Shown: positions 1 to 9,539, counted from the stretch's first letter. The stretch is DNA of 64,000 nucleotides from Idiomarina sp. X4 (GCF_002808045.1 NZ_CP025000.1:1-64000), one strand, 5' to 3'. Notes: generated by a model not told the origin, from the sequence alone. A program made the numbers and translations.

Positions 1-670
1 GCATATGGGTTGCTATGTTCCGGCTAAGACAGCTCGCATTGGCTGTATTGATCGAATTTTCACGCGTATAGGTGCATCTGATGACTTGGCTTCTGGCCGC
101 TCGACTTTTATGGTTGAAATGACGGAAACCGCAAATATTTTGCATAATGCTACGCCAAATAGCCTTGTACTTATGGACGAAATTGGTCGTGGCACATCAA
201 CCTACGACGGTTTGTCGCTGGCATGGTCCTGTGCTGATTATCTGGCGCAGAAACTGCAATGCTTAACGCTGTTCGCAACGCACTATTTTGAACTGACGGA
301 ACTGGCAGACGAATTGCCTGCGACCAGCAACGTTCACGTGAACGCTAAAGAGCACGGCGATACCATTGCCTTTTTGCATACGGTCAGTGAGGGCGCGGCA
401 AACCAAAGCTTTGGCTTGCAAGTGGCAAAACTGGCCGGTGTCCCAGAGCATGTTATTCAACAAGCAAAACTTAAGTTAAAAGAGTTGGAAACAGCGCATC
501 ATGGTAGCCACAAATCAATGCCGGCAAAGCCCACTGAAAAGCAGCCGAGTTTGCCGCTTGAACCTGAAAGGCCAAACCCAATTATCGAACAACTTCAAAC
601 CACCGACTTAAACGATTTAAGTCCAAGGCAAGCGCTTGAGTTACTCTTTAGTTGGAAAAGTAAACTATAA
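1..670 (+). CDS. mutS: DNA mismatch repair ATPase MutS, C-terminal part (5' end outside window)
   Basis: This is the C-terminal ATPase and dimerisation part of MutS, which recognises mispaired bases and recruits MutL. The open frame runs in from the left edge, so the methionine near position 5 is internal. The Walker B segment [16 protein letters not shown], the switch motif ATHYFEL and the signature [14 protein letters not shown] are intact. The protein ends with the typical [15 protein letters not shown] tail. The intermediate linker is short and proline-rich ([10 protein letters not shown]). It converges with rpoS, the arrangement known from many Gammaproteobacteria, with a shared hairpin between them. 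Identity is certain; only about 222 residues are visible. Confidence 0.97.
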   Translation, partial: HMGCYVPAKTARIGCIDRIFTRIGASDDLASGRSTFMVEMTETANILHNATPNSLVLMDEIGRGTSTYDGLSLAWSCADYLAQKLQCLTLFATHYFELTELADELPATSNVHVNAKEHGDTIAFLHTVSEGAANQSFGLQVAKLAGVPEHVIQQAKLKLKELETAHHGSHKSMPAKPTEKQPSLPLEPERPNPIIEQLQTTDLNDLSPRQALELLFSWKSKL

Positions 671-671
671 A

Positions 672-715
672 AAGAAGAAGGGCCCGGTAAATACCGAGCC
701 CTTCGTCTTTCTCCG
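672..715. terminator. Bidirectional rho-independent terminator between mutS and rpoS
   Basis: The arms GAAGGGCCCGGT and ACCGAGCCCTTC (677-703) form a hairpin with one C/A mismatch. It is flanked by A-rich sequence on the left and T-rich sequence on the right, so it can end transcripts from both convergent genes. Confidence 0.8.
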
Positions 716-729
716 ATAGCTAATAGCCA

Positions 730-1719
730 CTATTGTCCGGCAAAAAGAGAGTCCAACGTTAGTCCCTGCTGCTTGAGTGAATCTCTTAGCTTTCTTAACG
801 CTTCCACCTGGATTTGACGAACACGCTCTCGAGTTAAGCCGATTTCACGACCGACGTCTTCAAGCGTTGATGCTTCATATCCCAGCAAGCCGAAGCGACG
901 CGCAAGCACTTCTTTTTGCTTATCGTTGAGTGACTCCAGCCAGTCAGTAATATTCGTTTTCAGGTTTTCATCCTGAAGCACACCTTCAGGACCGTGATCA
1001 TCTTCGTCCGCCAGAATATCCAGCAAGGCTTTATCGTTTTCCCCTCCCACTGGCGTATCGACCGATGCTATGCGCTCATTCAAACGCAGCATTTTAGTAA
1101 TATCACCAACCGGCTTATCCAGACTCTTAGCAATATCTTCCGCTGTTGGCTCATGGTCAAGTTTGTGCGCCAGTTCACGGGCCGCTCGCAGGTAGATATT
1201 CAGCTCTTTAACCACATGAATGGGTAAACGAATGGTGCGGGTTTGGTTCATAATTGCCCGCTCAATAGTTTGGCGTATCCACCAAGTGGCGTAGGTTGAA
1301 AAACGGAACCCTCGTTCCGGATCAAACTTTTCAACCGCACGAATAAGACCTAAATTCCCCTCTTCCACTAAATCCAGTAACGCTAAGCCCCGGTTTGAAT
1401 AGCGGCGGGCAATTTTAACAACCAATCGAAGATTACTTTCAATCATGCGCCGACGAGCGGCTTTATCGCCTTTTAACGCACGGCGTGAATAAAAGACCTC
1501 TTCTTCAGCGGTCAGTAATGGAGAAAAGCCTATCTCGCCTAAGTAAAGCTGAGTGGCATCCATTTTCTTTTGATATTGACTCGAGGACGATGATAGCGCC
1601 TCTTCTAACTCCTCATCAGAGCTCGTTGCGGACTGTTGCGCTTCATCTGCGTTTTCAAGTAGCGCTTCTTCCTCGTTGATTTCGATAGTGTCGACAGCTT
1701 CTTCCTTTATCTGGCTCAT
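730..1719 (-). CDS. rpoS: RNA polymerase sigma factor RpoS (general stress / stationary phase)
   Basis: RpoS directs RNA polymerase to stationary-phase and stress promoters. The 329-residue protein has an acidic, serine-rich N-terminus (residues 1-50), then region 1.2 starting at [16 protein letters not shown] (about 54-69). The region 2 core holds [12 protein letters not shown] and [11 protein letters not shown], and the region 4.2 helix-turn-helix is around [19 protein letters not shown]. Length matches E. coli RpoS (330). It lies downstream of nlpD and convergent with mutS, the classical location; in relatives the main rpoS promoter lies inside nlpD, which would fit here but no promoter was assigned. 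Confidence 0.98.
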   Translation of the reverse strand: MSQIKEEAVDTIEINEEEALLENADEAQQSATSSDEELEEALSSSSSQYQKKMDATQLYLGEIGFSPLLTAEEEVFYSRRALKGDKAARRRMIESNLRLVVKIARRYSNRGLALLDLVEEGNLGLIRAVEKFDPERGFRFSTYATWWIRQTIERAIMNQTRTIRLPIHVVKELNIYLRAARELAHKLDHEPTAEDIAKSLDKPVGDITKMLRLNERIASVDTPVGGENDKALLDILADEDDHGPEGVLQDENLKTNITDWLESLNDKQKEVLARRFGLLGYEASTLEDVGREIGLTRERVRQIQVEALRKLRDSLKQQGLTLDSLFAGQ

Positions 1720-1797
1720 AACAAGCTCCTGTTAATCTGAAAACCGTGTTAATGCACACGTCGACCTCCATATCTTGTTATTATTATTTCCACGTCA

Positions 1798-2700
1798 CTA
1801 GCGAGAGCTCGGCAAATAATGCTCAGGATTCACCGACTTACCTCTGAAACGAACCTCAAAATGCAATTTAACACCTTGTGCACCCGAGTCCCCCATGCGG
1901 GCTATCGTTTCACCTATGTCCACCCATTCTTGTTCTTTGACGAGAATGTCCTCATTGTGGGCATAGGCAGTAATATAATCATCGTTATGTTTCAAAATGA
2001 TTAAATTACCAAAACCTCTAAGCGCATTTCCGACATAAACCACTTTACCCGCTGCGGCAGCTTTTACCGGGTCACCCCTGTTACCCGCAAAATCGAGCCC
2101 TTTATTTCCTCTGTCTTTCAGTGAAAAACGTTCAATAACCTTTCCTGTCGACGGCCACTCCCAAGCTAACTTGGCGTTGCTCGGCATTGCCGCTTCAGTC
2201 CTTACCCGTACCGACTTTTGGCGCCTTTGTTTGCGAGTATCGGCTTGTTTTTTCACTGTTTTTTTTGTGCCTACTTTTTGACCATACTCTTTCTTCTGAG
2301 TCTTGGCAACGGGCGTTTTTATATTATTTTGTGCGCGATCTGCTGTTTGTTTATTACTTTGAGATCTTTGAGTTGGTTCACTGGTACCGGTACTTTTTGC
2401 ACTGCCCACCAAGTCCAGTGTCTGACCCGGGTATATGGTGTAAGGTCTTGCTAAGTTATTCAACCGAGCTATGTCATCAACGTCCATGTTGGCGCGAAAC
2501 GCAATTGAATAAAGGGTTTCTCCTTTTTGTACTTCGTACTTTTGGGCATCTAACGAGTTAGGCTGAAAATCCCGGTATGTTTTGCCGGTATACAAGGTAT
2601 CAACAGGAGCCGGCTGAGAGCGACTGCTGCACCCTTGCAGCACAATTGGCAGCAAGGCAAACATAATTAAGCTTGTTAGCACCCCGTTTTTCAGTCGCAT
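1798..2700 (-). CDS. nlpD: Murein hydrolase activator NlpD (LysM + degenerate M23 lipoprotein)
   Basis: NlpD is an outer-membrane lipoprotein that activates the amidase AmiC during septum splitting. The N-terminus has a lipoprotein signal with lipobox LQGC (Cys24). A LysM domain follows at about 55-97 (YEVQKGETLYSIAFR), then a basic Lys/Gln-rich linker (about 100-165) and an M23 LytM domain (about 198-296). The zinc-binding residues are partly lost: NKGLDF stands where active enzymes have HxGxD, and VKLHFEV stands where they have xHLHFE. This fits an activator rather than a hydrolase. It lies two bases after the yqaA-like gene and upstream of rpoS. Confidence 0.95.
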   Translation of the reverse strand: MRLKNGVLTSLIMFALLPIVLQGCSSRSQPAPVDTLYTGKTYRDFQPNSLDAQKYEVQKGETLYSIAFRANMDVDDIARLNNLARPYTIYPGQTLDLVGSAKSTGTSEPTQRSQSNKQTADRAQNNIKTPVAKTQKKEYGQKVGTKKTVKKQADTRKQRRQKSVRVRTEAAMPSNAKLAWEWPSTGKVIERFSLKDRGNKGLDFAGNRGDPVKAAAAGKVVYVGNALRGFGNLIILKHNDDYITAYAHNEDILVKEQEWVDIGETIARMGDSGAQGVKLHFEVRFRGKSVNPEHYLPSSR

Positions 2701-2702
2701 CC

Positions 2703-3287
2703 CTAAACCAATTGCATCACTAAGTAAGCTATTAGCAATAGTATTACCAGTGACCAGCCTATTCGATCAACATATTCACGAAGTTTTACAGCCATTTTCG
2801 GCCCACCGGTTTTAAGCAGCCACGCCACCAGATAAAAACGCAAACCGCGACTAATAACCGACGCTAATAAAAACGGGAAAAACGCAATTTGCATAACGCC
2901 CGCGGTCACCGTAAACAACTTATAAGGAATCGGCGAAAAACCCGCAATAAAGACAATCCAAAAACCCCAGGTTGCAAACCAGCTTTTGACAACTTCGAGT
3001 TTGCTTTCATAACCCAAAGTTTCAACGGCAGGCAAAACCACGGTTTCAAACGCCCAGAACCCAAGAAAATAACCAAGCACCCCACCGGCAGCTGAGCTTA
3101 CCGTTGTTAAGAACGCCAAGCGCCAGGCTTTGTCCGGTTGCGTCATCGCCATTGGCGCCAGCATGACGTCTGGTGGAATGGGAAAAATAACGGACTCCGA
3201 AAAGCTGAGTAAAGCCAAAATAGCTTTTGCTCGAGGATGTTCAGACCAACTTAACACTCTGTCATAAAGCGCAGAAAACAGCTTCAA
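2703..3287 (-). CDS. YqaA/DedA-family inner membrane protein
   Basis: This 194-residue polytopic membrane protein belongs to the DedA (SNARE-associated) superfamily, YqaA branch. It carries the characteristic segment [19 protein letters not shown] near the N-terminus and the glycine-rich [18 protein letters not shown] motif in the middle. Both acidic (E, D) and proline residues typical of the family's re-entrant loop are present. DedA proteins have been linked to phospholipid (undecaprenyl-phosphate or phosphatidylethanolamine) flipping, but the YqaA branch itself is poorly characterised. It overlaps the pcm stop by four bases and precedes nlpD by two, so it is translationally coupled within the surE-pcm-nlpD-rpoS operon. 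Confidence 0.9.
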   Translation of the reverse strand: MKLFSALYDRVLSWSEHPRAKAILALLSFSESVIFPIPPDVMLAPMAMTQPDKAWRLAFLTTVSSAAGGVLGYFLGFWAFETVVLPAVETLGYESKLEVVKSWFATWGFWIVFIAGFSPIPYKLFTVTAGVMQIAFFPFLLASVISRGLRFYLVAWLLKTGGPKMAVKLREYVDRIGWSLVILLLIAYLVMQLV

Positions 3288-3931
3288 CTGAGCTCTCCTT
3301 TCACTAAAGGCACAAACCGAACATCACCAATTTGCTGCTGTTCAACGCTGTCACCAAAACGACGAATAACCGTCAGACTTTGGGATTCATTTGTACCGCC
3401 AACCGGGATAATCATGACGCCACCATCGGCTAGCTGTGCCACTAAGTCGGTTGGCACTTCACTAGCGGCCGCTGTGACAATAATACCGTCAAAAGGCGCT
3501 TTACTGCTCCAACCTTTCCAACCATCACCATGTCGCATTGACACATTGTGCAAGTCTAATTGACGCAGTCGGCGCTTGGCCTGATATTGCAGCTGAGCAA
3601 TGCGCTCTACGCTAAAAACTTTATCGACCAACTGAGCCAGTATCGCGGTTTGATAGCCAGAACCAGTACCAATTTCCAATACATTGTGACAGTTATGTTG
3701 CATCAATAACTGGGTCATTGTCGCGACCATTAATGGCTGCGAAATAGTCTGTCCATTACCAATAGGCAGTGCGGTATTCTCGTACGCCTTATGGGCTAGT
3801 GACTCCGGCATAAATACATGGCGCGGCATTTCAGCTATAACCTGCAACACTTGCTGGTTGGTAATACCCAGATCGCTCAATTGCTGGATAAGCTTTTTGG
3901 CTCGCGCCTGTCCACTGATTGTCTTCATCAT
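3284..3931 (-). CDS. pcm: Protein-L-isoaspartate O-methyltransferase
   Basis: Pcm repairs age-damaged proteins by methylating L-isoaspartyl residues using S-adenosylmethionine. The SAM-binding motif I ([16 protein letters not shown]) and the family segment [15 protein letters not shown] are intact. The start chosen is the ATG at 3931, which overlaps the surE TGA as ATGATG; an in-frame upstream codon at 3949 would add six residues inside surE and is less likely. The protein is about 215 residues, close to the usual 208. It sits immediately after surE, an old association of two stress-survival genes. Confidence 0.96.
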   Translation of the reverse strand: MMKTISGQARAKKLIQQLSDLGITNQQVLQVIAEMPRHVFMPESLAHKAYENTALPIGNGQTISQPLMVATMTQLLMQHNCHNVLEIGTGSGYQTAILAQLVDKVFSVERIAQLQYQAKRRLRQLDLHNVSMRHGDGWKGWSSKAPFDGIIVTAAASEVPTDLVAQLADGGVMIIPVGGTNESQSLTVIRRFGDSVEQQQIGDVRFVPLVKGELS

Positions 3932-4680
3932 TTTTTCTGATCTAACCACTCCGTTAACGTATCGGTATGGCGCTGAGCCGTCATATCGAGACTTAATGGC
4001 GTAATGGACACATATCCGTCATGAATTGCCGCAAAATCAGTCTGAGGCTCATCACTCGTATGGTGTCCGATTGGACCATACCAAAAAATTTCGTTACCAA
4101 AAGGGTCGCGATCGTGCACCATCGTATCCGCACGGTGACGACGTCCTAGTTTCGTTACCTTCGTACCTTTCAACTTATCGTAAGTGGTATAGGGCACATT
4201 AATGTTAAGCACGGTATCTAAACGCAACGGCGCTTTTTCCATGTCAGACACAATATCTGCAACAATTTTTGCCGCCGTCTCATAATAGTCGTGACCTCGA
4301 CCGCCCATAGAAACAGCAATTGACGGCAGTCCCATAAAGCGGCCTTCCATCGCCGCAGCCACCGTGCCGGAGTACAAAACGTCGTCACCCATGTTTGGAC
4401 TGTCATTAATACCCGAAACCACTAAATCGACGTCTTCCGCTATGGGTGAGTTTGTGCCTAAGTGAACACAGTCTGTTGGTGTGCCATTCACCGAGTAAAA
4501 GCCATTATCCAGCTTGCGAATACGAAGTGGGTTGTGCAGCGTTAACGAGTTACTTGCGCCAGAGCAGTTTCTATCCGGCGCAATGACCCGCACTTCAGCT
4601 ACTTCTTTTAATGCCAGGTAAAGCGCCCGAATTCCCGGAGCATGTACACCATCATCATTACTCAGCAAAATTTTCATCAT
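3928..4680 (-). CDS. surE: 5'/3'-nucleotidase SurE
   Basis: SurE is a divalent-metal-dependent nucleoside monophosphatase and exopolyphosphatase of stationary phase. The N-terminal metal-binding motif [13 protein letters not shown] with the paired aspartates (residues 9-10) is intact. So are the CSGASNSLT loop and the VVSGIN(D)[14 protein letters not shown] segment. At 250 residues it matches the family. Its start overlaps the truD stop by four bases (ATGA) and its stop overlaps the pcm start, so the three genes are translationally coupled. Confidence 0.97.
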   Translation of the reverse strand: MMKILLSNDDGVHAPGIRALYLALKEVAEVRVIAPDRNCSGASNSLTLHNPLRIRKLDNGFYSVNGTPTDCVHLGTNSPIAEDVDLVVSGINDSPNMGDDVLYSGTVAAAMEGRFMGLPSIAVSMGGRGHDYYETAAKIVADIVSDMEKAPLRLDTVLNINVPYTTYDKLKGTKVTKLGRRHRADTMVHDRDPFGNEIFWYGPIGHHTSDEPQTDFAAIHDGYVSITPLSLDMTAQRHTDTLTEWLDQKK

Positions 4681-5732
4681 TTGGGTTCACCACTTATTGT
4701 CGCAATTTCATTTAAAATCGTTGTTGCATAAGCACCTGAAGGCAGAGTAAAACTCAACTCAACGGTAGCTTCGTCAAGTTCATTAAGTTCCGCTTCAGCG
4801 GGAATGACTTTCCAGGCACGCCGGCCTTCATCAACCCGAAGCTTGGCTAACGCCTCTATCCAGCTTTCGTAAGGCGCCAGCAGTCTACTTTCAAACGCTG
4901 CCGACTCACCCGCAGTCATCGTCTTTTTAGCCGAACCAGGCAGAGGCAATGCAATTTCAATATCGTTACTGCTAAGCCGTTGCTTAAGTTCGTCGTCCCA
5001 CTGTTCAACCGTAAACATTGAGTTAGAACCAGCCAATACTGCACAGTCTCCGTCTAATAAAGCGTCTGCACCCAATTGCTTAACGCGCTCTGACGCTATT
5101 AAATTAAACAGATAACTCCGCAACGCCGATAAATAAAGCCCTCGTTTGGTTTTCGATAGTCGTTTAGGACGGCTAGCCAATATCCACTTTTCGGCTTCGG
5201 CCACGTTATCGCCGAAACGGCCAAAGCGCTGCTCACCAAAATAGTTTATAGCACCGCTCTGCGTGACTTGTTGCCAGCGGTTTTTCAAAAGCGCCATATC
5301 GCTGACATTGTGTAAGCGAATGACAAAGCGGTTGCCGGTATGTAGGCCACTGCGTAACTTTTTCGTGCGCCTGATAACACGCTCAACTGTCATTTCGTCA
5401 TCGTTGAGTTGCTGCCAGTCCAACGTGTCTTTACCCGGTAGCTGTATGGAGAACCATTGCCAGGTAATCGCTTGTCTGTCTTTCAGGCCAGAGTAACTGA
5501 CTTGCTTTGGCGACACGCCGGCAAAACGGGCAATTTTCTCAGCGCAAAAAGCCGTATTGGCTCCCCTCTTTTTCACCCATAGCCATTGATGCTCACCCTC
5601 TTGCTCATCGTCAACATTGAGTTGTTCGATAACCTGAAAGTCTTCGGGCGACGCTTTAAAAGCGGCGTTTGGCTTTTCACCGGCGTTTAGAGCCGCTAGT
5701 TCCTGACAATTAACTTGTTCTGGTGCCAACAT
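4677..5732 (-). CDS. truD: tRNA pseudouridine(13) synthase TruD
   Basis: TruD converts uridine 13 of tRNA-Glu to pseudouridine. The catalytic motif GLKDRQA, with the active-site aspartate in YSGLKDRQAITWQWF, is present near residue 80. The family segments GNRFVIRLHN and NYFGEQRFGR are also present. Length (351) matches E. coli TruD (349). It shares one base with the ispF stop (TAATG) and overlaps surE by four bases, in the conserved ispD-ispF-truD-surE order. Confidence 0.97.
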   Translation of the reverse strand: MLAPEQVNCQELAALNAGEKPNAAFKASPEDFQVIEQLNVDDEQEGEHQWLWVKKRGANTAFCAEKIARFAGVSPKQVSYSGLKDRQAITWQWFSIQLPGKDTLDWQQLNDDEMTVERVIRRTKKLRSGLHTGNRFVIRLHNVSDMALLKNRWQQVTQSGAINYFGEQRFGRFGDNVAEAEKWILASRPKRLSKTKRGLYLSALRSYLFNLIASERVKQLGADALLDGDCAVLAGSNSMFTVEQWDDELKQRLSSNDIEIALPLPGSAKKTMTAGESAAFESRLLAPYESWIEALAKLRVDEGRRAWKVIPAEAELNELDEATVELSFTLPSGAYATTILNEIATISGEPK

Positions 5733-6211
5733 TAAAACGACTCCATCAACACGACTGCATGGCAGGCAATGCCTTCTTCCCGCCCAACAAACCCCAGCTT
5801 CTCCGTCGTGGTTGCTTTAACATTGACGTTATCTACGCAGGTTTTTAAACAGCCCGCGATACGCGAACGCATGTCATCAATGTAAGGGGCCATCTTCGGT
5901 GCTTGAGCGACAATAGTAATATCGATATTGCCGACCTGAAATTCTTTCTGCTGACACAAATTAACAGCATGCTCTAAAAGTTGTGCGCTGTCCGCGCCTT
6001 TGTATTTGTCATCAGTATCAGGAAAGTGCTTGCCAATATCGCCCAATGCCATAGCACCCAACAACGCATCGGTCACAGCATGGAGAACCACGTCACCATC
6101 AGAGTGCGCCTCCAGCCCCTGTGAATGAGGAATTTCAATCCCACCTAAAATCAACGGTTTATCAGCGCCCCACCGGTGCACGTCATAACCATGACCCACT
6201 CGAATTTTCAT
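5732..6211 (-). CDS. ispF: 2-C-methyl-D-erythritol 2,4-cyclodiphosphate synthase
   Basis: IspF closes the cyclodiphosphate ring in the non-mevalonate (MEP) isoprenoid pathway. The zinc ligands are recognisable as Asp10 and His12 (GHGYDVHR) and His44 (GDVVLHAV), and the LEAHSDGD motif is intact. Length is 159 residues, as in E. coli. It lies 12 bases downstream of ispD, so two consecutive MEP-pathway enzymes are co-transcribed. Confidence 0.98.
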   Translation of the reverse strand: MKIRVGHGYDVHRWGADKPLILGGIEIPHSQGLEAHSDGDVVLHAVTDALLGAMALGDIGKHFPDTDDKYKGADSAQLLEHAVNLCQQKEFQVGNIDITIVAQAPKMAPYIDDMRSRIAGCLKTCVDNVNVKATTTEKLGFVGREEGIACHAVVLMESF

Positions 6212-6223
6212 TGAGTTATTTCC

Positions 6224-6961
6224 TTATTCTGTCGTTACGGGTGCCAACAGCCAGCTGACAACACATTCAAAGTCTTCCGGGTGAGTGACCTTTAGATTTT
6301 TAAAAGCGCCCTCAATCAAAACCGGTTGATACCCCAACCACTGCATTGCCGAGGCCTCATCGGTCAGTTGCGGATTGTGCGCTCCCATGTGATTAATACC
6401 ATTCAATAACGTTCGTGCATGAAACACTTGCGGAGTCTGTGCTTGCCATAAATGCTCACGTTCAACACTTTCTTCGATATGTGCAGCTTGGTCGTTCAAG
6501 GACATGGCTCGCTTTAAAGAGTCTCGAACCGGAATGGCTAAAATAGCGCCGTGCTGACTGGCAACCCCGCTATCAATGACCCGGGCTAGCGCCTCTTTAG
6601 GTAAGCAAGGCCTTGCCGCATCATGAACCAGTGCGTGCGTTGCCCCCTGAACCAATGCGTATTCAACCCCCTTGCACACTGACTCAGCGCGTGTTTCGCC
6701 GCCACGAACATAAGTAACGGGCTGCGACACCGCTAACTCAGAAACATCAGGTAAGTCGTTTGAATCCGGATCAGACACCGCAACAATCACTTCGGTTACA
6801 CGCGAATCAGCACATACCGCTTCAATACTGTACTGAAGCAGTGTTTTACCGCCGACGGTCAAAAATTGTTTAGGAGTAGTACTTTGCATTCGACTGCCGT
6901 GACCGGCTGCCGGTATAACCGCTTTAACGTTGTAGTGTTCGGTGGGTTCGGTGTTTGTCAT
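6224..6961 (-). CDS. ispD: 2-C-methyl-D-erythritol 4-phosphate cytidylyltransferase
   Basis: IspD transfers CMP from CTP to methylerythritol phosphate in the MEP pathway. The nucleotide-binding loop VIPAAGHGSRMQ (about residues 15-26) is followed by the conserved PKQFL. The downstream motif ALVHDAARPCLP is also intact. At 245 residues it is slightly longer than the E. coli enzyme (236) because of a short N-terminal extension. It follows ftsB by four bases. Confidence 0.98.
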   Translation of the reverse strand: MTNTEPTEHYNVKAVIPAAGHGSRMQSTTPKQFLTVGGKTLLQYSIEAVCADSRVTEVIVAVSDPDSNDLPDVSELAVSQPVTYVRGGETRAESVCKGVEYALVQGATHALVHDAARPCLPKEALARVIDSGVASQHGAILAIPVRDSLKRAMSLNDQAAHIEESVEREHLWQAQTPQVFHARTLLNGINHMGAHNPQLTDEASAMQWLGYQPVLIEGAFKNLKVTHPEDFECVVSWLLAPVTTE

Positions 6962-6965
6962 ATCG

Positions 6966-7247
6966 TTATTGTGCTCTGTCCGGAACCAGACGGAAGAACA
7001 CTTCGTCCTTTTTAATCATTCCCAGTTCATTACGAGCACGCTCTTCTAACGCATCTTCACCGTCACGCAAGTCTTCAATATCTGCGTAAATCAGTTGGTT
7101 GCGCCGTTCGAGATTTTCATTCGTTATTTTTTGGTTGCTGACTTCCTGTTGCAAACGCCAATAATCTGGCAAACTGTTTTTCCCAAACCAGAGACGGTAT
7201 TGTAGCGCCAAGAATAAGGTCAACAACACAACCAGAGTCACCCGCAT
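6966..7247 (-). CDS. ftsB: Cell division protein FtsB
   Basis: FtsB is a small bitopic divisome protein that forms a coiled coil with FtsL and FtsQ and helps activate septal peptidoglycan synthesis. The start chosen is the ATG at 7247, preceded by a GGAG Shine-Dalgarno. This gives 93 residues beginning MRVTLVVLLTLFLALQYRLW, a single N-terminal transmembrane helix, followed by an Asn/Gln/Glu-rich coiled coil. The open frame extends 24 codons further upstream, but that part runs into the divergent promoter region. FtsB heads the operon that ends with rpoS. Confidence 0.95.
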   Translation of the reverse strand: MRVTLVVLLTLFLALQYRLWFGKNSLPDYWRLQQEVSNQKITNENLERRNQLIYADIEDLRDGEDALEERARNELGMIKKDEVFFRLVPDRAQ

Positions 7248-7339
7248 GCTCAGCTCCGTTGTTATTATTGTTATCATTATGAAGACTATTGCAGCGACTG
7301 AAAAGCCGTTTTCAAACATTAGCGATAAAAGAGGTTAAT

Positions 7340-8065
7340 TTGGAGTATTTTGCCGCCGCATTGGTATTCTTTTTCGCCGCTATGCTGCAAGGCATTAGTG
7401 GTTTTGGCTCTGGCCTACTCGCCGTTCCTATTTTGGCTTTGTGGTTTCCTATCAGCGTTCTGACACCAGCCTTGTCGGTCATAAATATCATGGTAGGCGC
7501 CTGGATCTATTGGAAAAACCGTGAAGCCGCTCGCCCGTCACAATGGAAATGGCTCATTATATCCGGTGTTATTACCTCCATCGTTGCAGGCTCATTATTA
7601 CTCGCTATTGATGATCAACTGATTAAGCTGGTACTTGGCCTCGTCATTTTAGCGGTGGCATTAGCACTTGCCAGCGGCAAGCAGTTTCCAACCGCAGAAC
7701 ACGCACCAGGTCACATTGCGGTAGGCAGTAGCTCAGGCATTTTAAATGGTTTAATGACCCTCGGTGGCCCGCCCATTGTTCTGTTTCTGGCGAACGCCCG
7801 TATTCCTAAGCAGCAGTTCAGAGCCACCTTAAGCCTGTTTTTTTGCTGTATTGCCATTGCTAACGTGTTCAATTTTTCTCGTCAGGGAATCTACGCTGAC
7901 GCTCACTTCTATCTGATACTGAGTCTATTACCCGGCGCATTAATCGGCGCAACCGTCGGTCACAAGCTACAACATCATGTTTCCGAATATCGTTTTCGTC
8001 AATTAACGCTAGTATTAATGATGTTGTCCGGTGTGAGCGTATTGGCTCAAAGTATTAGCCTTTAA
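7340..8065 (+). CDS. TSUP-family (TauE/SafE) membrane transporter
   Basis: This hydrophobic protein of about 241 residues belongs to the sulfite exporter TauE/SafE (TSUP) family, which moves organosulfur compounds or other small anions. It has seven to eight predicted membrane segments, the N-terminal signature QGISGFGSGLLAVPIL and the second repeat motif GGPPIVLFLANA. The substrate cannot be read from sequence. The start chosen is a TTG at 7340, because AGAGG lies five bases upstream; no ATG is available in that stretch, and an upstream in-frame TTG at 7289 lacks a good ribosome binding site. It is divergent from ftsB. Confidence 0.85.
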   Translation: MEYFAAALVFFFAAMLQGISGFGSGLLAVPILALWFPISVLTPALSVINIMVGAWIYWKNREAARPSQWKWLIISGVITSIVAGSLLLAIDDQLIKLVLGLVILAVALALASGKQFPTAEHAPGHIAVGSSSGILNGLMTLGGPPIVLFLANARIPKQQFRATLSLFFCCIAIANVFNFSRQGIYADAHFYLILSLLPGALIGATVGHKLQHHVSEYRFRQLTLVLMMLSGVSVLAQSISL

Positions 8066-8082
8066 ACCAACTGAAGGTCGCT

Positions 8083-8388
8083 ATGACGTTAATTTATACC
8101 CATGAAAACAAACTTTTAGTGGAGAACGCGCGTAATGTGTTACGCATGAACGGTATAGAAACTGCTATGAAAAATGAGTTTTCAAGTGGTGCTGCAGGCG
8201 ACTTAGCGCCACTGGACACCTGGCCAGAGCTTTGGTTAGTTGACGACACTCAACTTACCACAGCGCAGAAACTCATAGAACAAATAGAAGTACAGGCAAA
8301 TGGTGACGACTGGCGTTGTAACCAATGCCAGGAATTAAACGGCTCAGCCTTTGAGGTTTGCTGGAATTGTGGTGCTGCAGCCAATTAA
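8083..8388 (+). CDS. Small DUF2007-type protein with C-terminal zinc ribbon
   Basis: This 101-residue cytosolic protein has an N-terminal alpha/beta domain resembling DUF2007 ('putative signal transducing protein'; IYTHENKLLVENARNVL and LWLVDDTQLTTAQKLIEQ). A C-terminal RanBP2-like zinc ribbon follows, with cysteines 79, 82, 93 and 96 (WRCNQC ... VCWNCG). DUF2007 is structurally related to the PII/GlnB fold, but no function is established. It follows the transporter gene by 17 bases and may be co-transcribed with it. Confidence 0.75.
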   Translation: MTLIYTHENKLLVENARNVLRMNGIETAMKNEFSSGAAGDLAPLDTWPELWLVDDTQLTTAQKLIEQIEVQANGDDWRCNQCQELNGSAFEVCWNCGAAAN

Positions 8389-8427
8389 CGAAAACATTCA
8401 TTAAAAATAATAACGAAGGAGACAACG

Positions 8428-8853
8428 ATGAACGGAACTGAAACCTATTTATTAGCTTACTGGGGCGTTTTTACAGCGCTGGTTATTTTATTAGTTCAGT
8501 GGTTTGTTGCCAGTGGGCGCAAAGCCAAACAACCCGGCGCGGTACCGGGAAAAATTAACGAGTCACTCAGTCACGACTCGTTTGTATTTCGTGCACATCG
8601 AACCTTTATGAATTCACTTGAGAACTACCCTCTTATGCTGGGCACGACTTTTCTGGCCTTCTTTGTTGGTGCAAGTGCATTCTGGACTGCGCTGCTGGTT
8701 TGGATATTTGTGGGTGCACGCCTTATTCACATGGTGCTTTACTACGCTATTGCCACTGAGAAGAACCCAAGTCCGCGTAGCTATTTCTTTATGATTGGCC
8801 TGTTCGCCAATATCGCTTTGCTGATAGTTTGCGGTGTCACCTTAGCGGGCTAA
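8428..8853 (+). CDS. MAPEG family membrane protein
   Basis: This 141-residue protein with four predicted membrane helices resembles bacterial MAPEG proteins (membrane-associated proteins in eicosanoid and glutathione metabolism). The family's hallmark is seen as RAHRTFMNSLENYPLML, where the Arg and Glu-Asn residues contact glutathione in characterised members, and later GARLIHMVLYY. A good AAGGAG Shine-Dalgarno precedes the ATG. A glutathione-dependent detoxification role is plausible but not shown. It converges with the dioxygenase gene downstream. Confidence 0.85.
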   Translation: MNGTETYLLAYWGVFTALVILLVQWFVASGRKAKQPGAVPGKINESLSHDSFVFRAHRTFMNSLENYPLMLGTTFLAFFVGASAFWTALLVWIFVGARLIHMVLYYAIATEKNPSPRSYFFMIGLFANIALLIVCGVTLAG

Positions 8854-8862
8854 AACAGTGCT

Positions 8863-8888
8863 GTGGGCGGTATTAAATGTCCGCCCAC
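8863..8888. terminator. Hairpin between convergent genes, possible terminator
   Basis: GTGGGCGG and CCGCCCAC form a perfect 8-bp stem with a 10-base loop. It overlaps the stop of the minus-strand dioxygenase gene. There is no real U-tract on either side, so termination is uncertain. Confidence 0.45.
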
Positions 8889-9529
8889 TCTCTCATTAAG
8901 TTATGAAACACTTTCGTCAACCGATCAAAGTTTTCCGACTTACCGTTCGCCTCAAACTCAGCTTTCAACGACTGCTCAACGTCAAACAAAAGCTCCCGGT
9001 GGCTGGGGTGTTTTATCACGCTTTGTACCCAGCCTATCATTGCCAGACGCGTCCCTTGGGTCACCTCATTAACCCGATGTAGGTAATGGCTTGGGTATAT
9101 CAATATATCCCCCTTCCCCAGTCGCCAGCTTCGCTCTCCGCTGGTGTCCTCGATAACCAGATCCCCGCCCTCGAACGTATCAAGCTCTGACAAGCCCAGC
9201 GTAAACGAAATGTCGGTGCGCACACCGTTCATCAGGGAGTCGTCCATGTGAGTGCCATAGTACTGGCCCACCTCATACCGGTTAATGCTGCAACGAGCCA
9301 CATGTTTTGGTCGCATAGCCGACTGTACCAGTGGGTTAGTATGAAGCTTTTCAAGCAATAAGTCGGTGGCCGCTTTGGCTTTCTTGCCGGTCAGTTGCAG
9401 GTTGCTTTTAACCTCTTTAGCTGCCCAACCGGCCGTGGCTTTACCGTCACTGAACTGTTCTGCAGACAGCCCTGCAATAAGACTGTCTATAACGGCCTCA
9501 TCAATCGCTTTTTGAACGTGAAATATCAT
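8873..9529 (-). CDS. PKHD-type Fe(II)/2-oxoglutarate-dependent hydroxylase (PiuC/YbiX-like)
   Basis: This 218-residue protein matches the PKHD-type hydroxylase family (PiuC/YbiX). The iron-binding triad appears as His94 and Asp96 (YGTHMDDS) plus His151 (SHYLHRV). Arg161 (GTRLAMIGW) is placed to bind 2-oxoglutarate. Members are often iron-regulated and sit beside TonB-dependent siderophore receptors, but the native substrate is not known. Here there is no receptor gene next door, yet a candidate Fur box lies 11-25 bases upstream of the start. Confidence 0.9.
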   Translation of the reverse strand: MIFHVQKAIDEAVIDSLIAGLSAEQFSDGKATAGWAAKEVKSNLQLTGKKAKAATDLLLEKLHTNPLVQSAMRPKHVARCSINRYEVGQYYGTHMDDSLMNGVRTDISFTLGLSELDTFEGGDLVIEDTSGERSWRLGKGDILIYPSHYLHRVNEVTQGTRLAMIGWVQSVIKHPSHRELLFDVEQSLKAEFEANGKSENFDRLTKVFHNLMREWADI

Positions 9530-9539
9530 AGCTTAAACT

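Noticed and set aside
7248..7339. Longer FtsB (24 extra codons) or longer TSUP protein starting at 7289
   Set aside because: Both extensions would lie within the divergent promoter region, lack good Shine-Dalgarno sequences, and lengthen the proteins beyond family norms.
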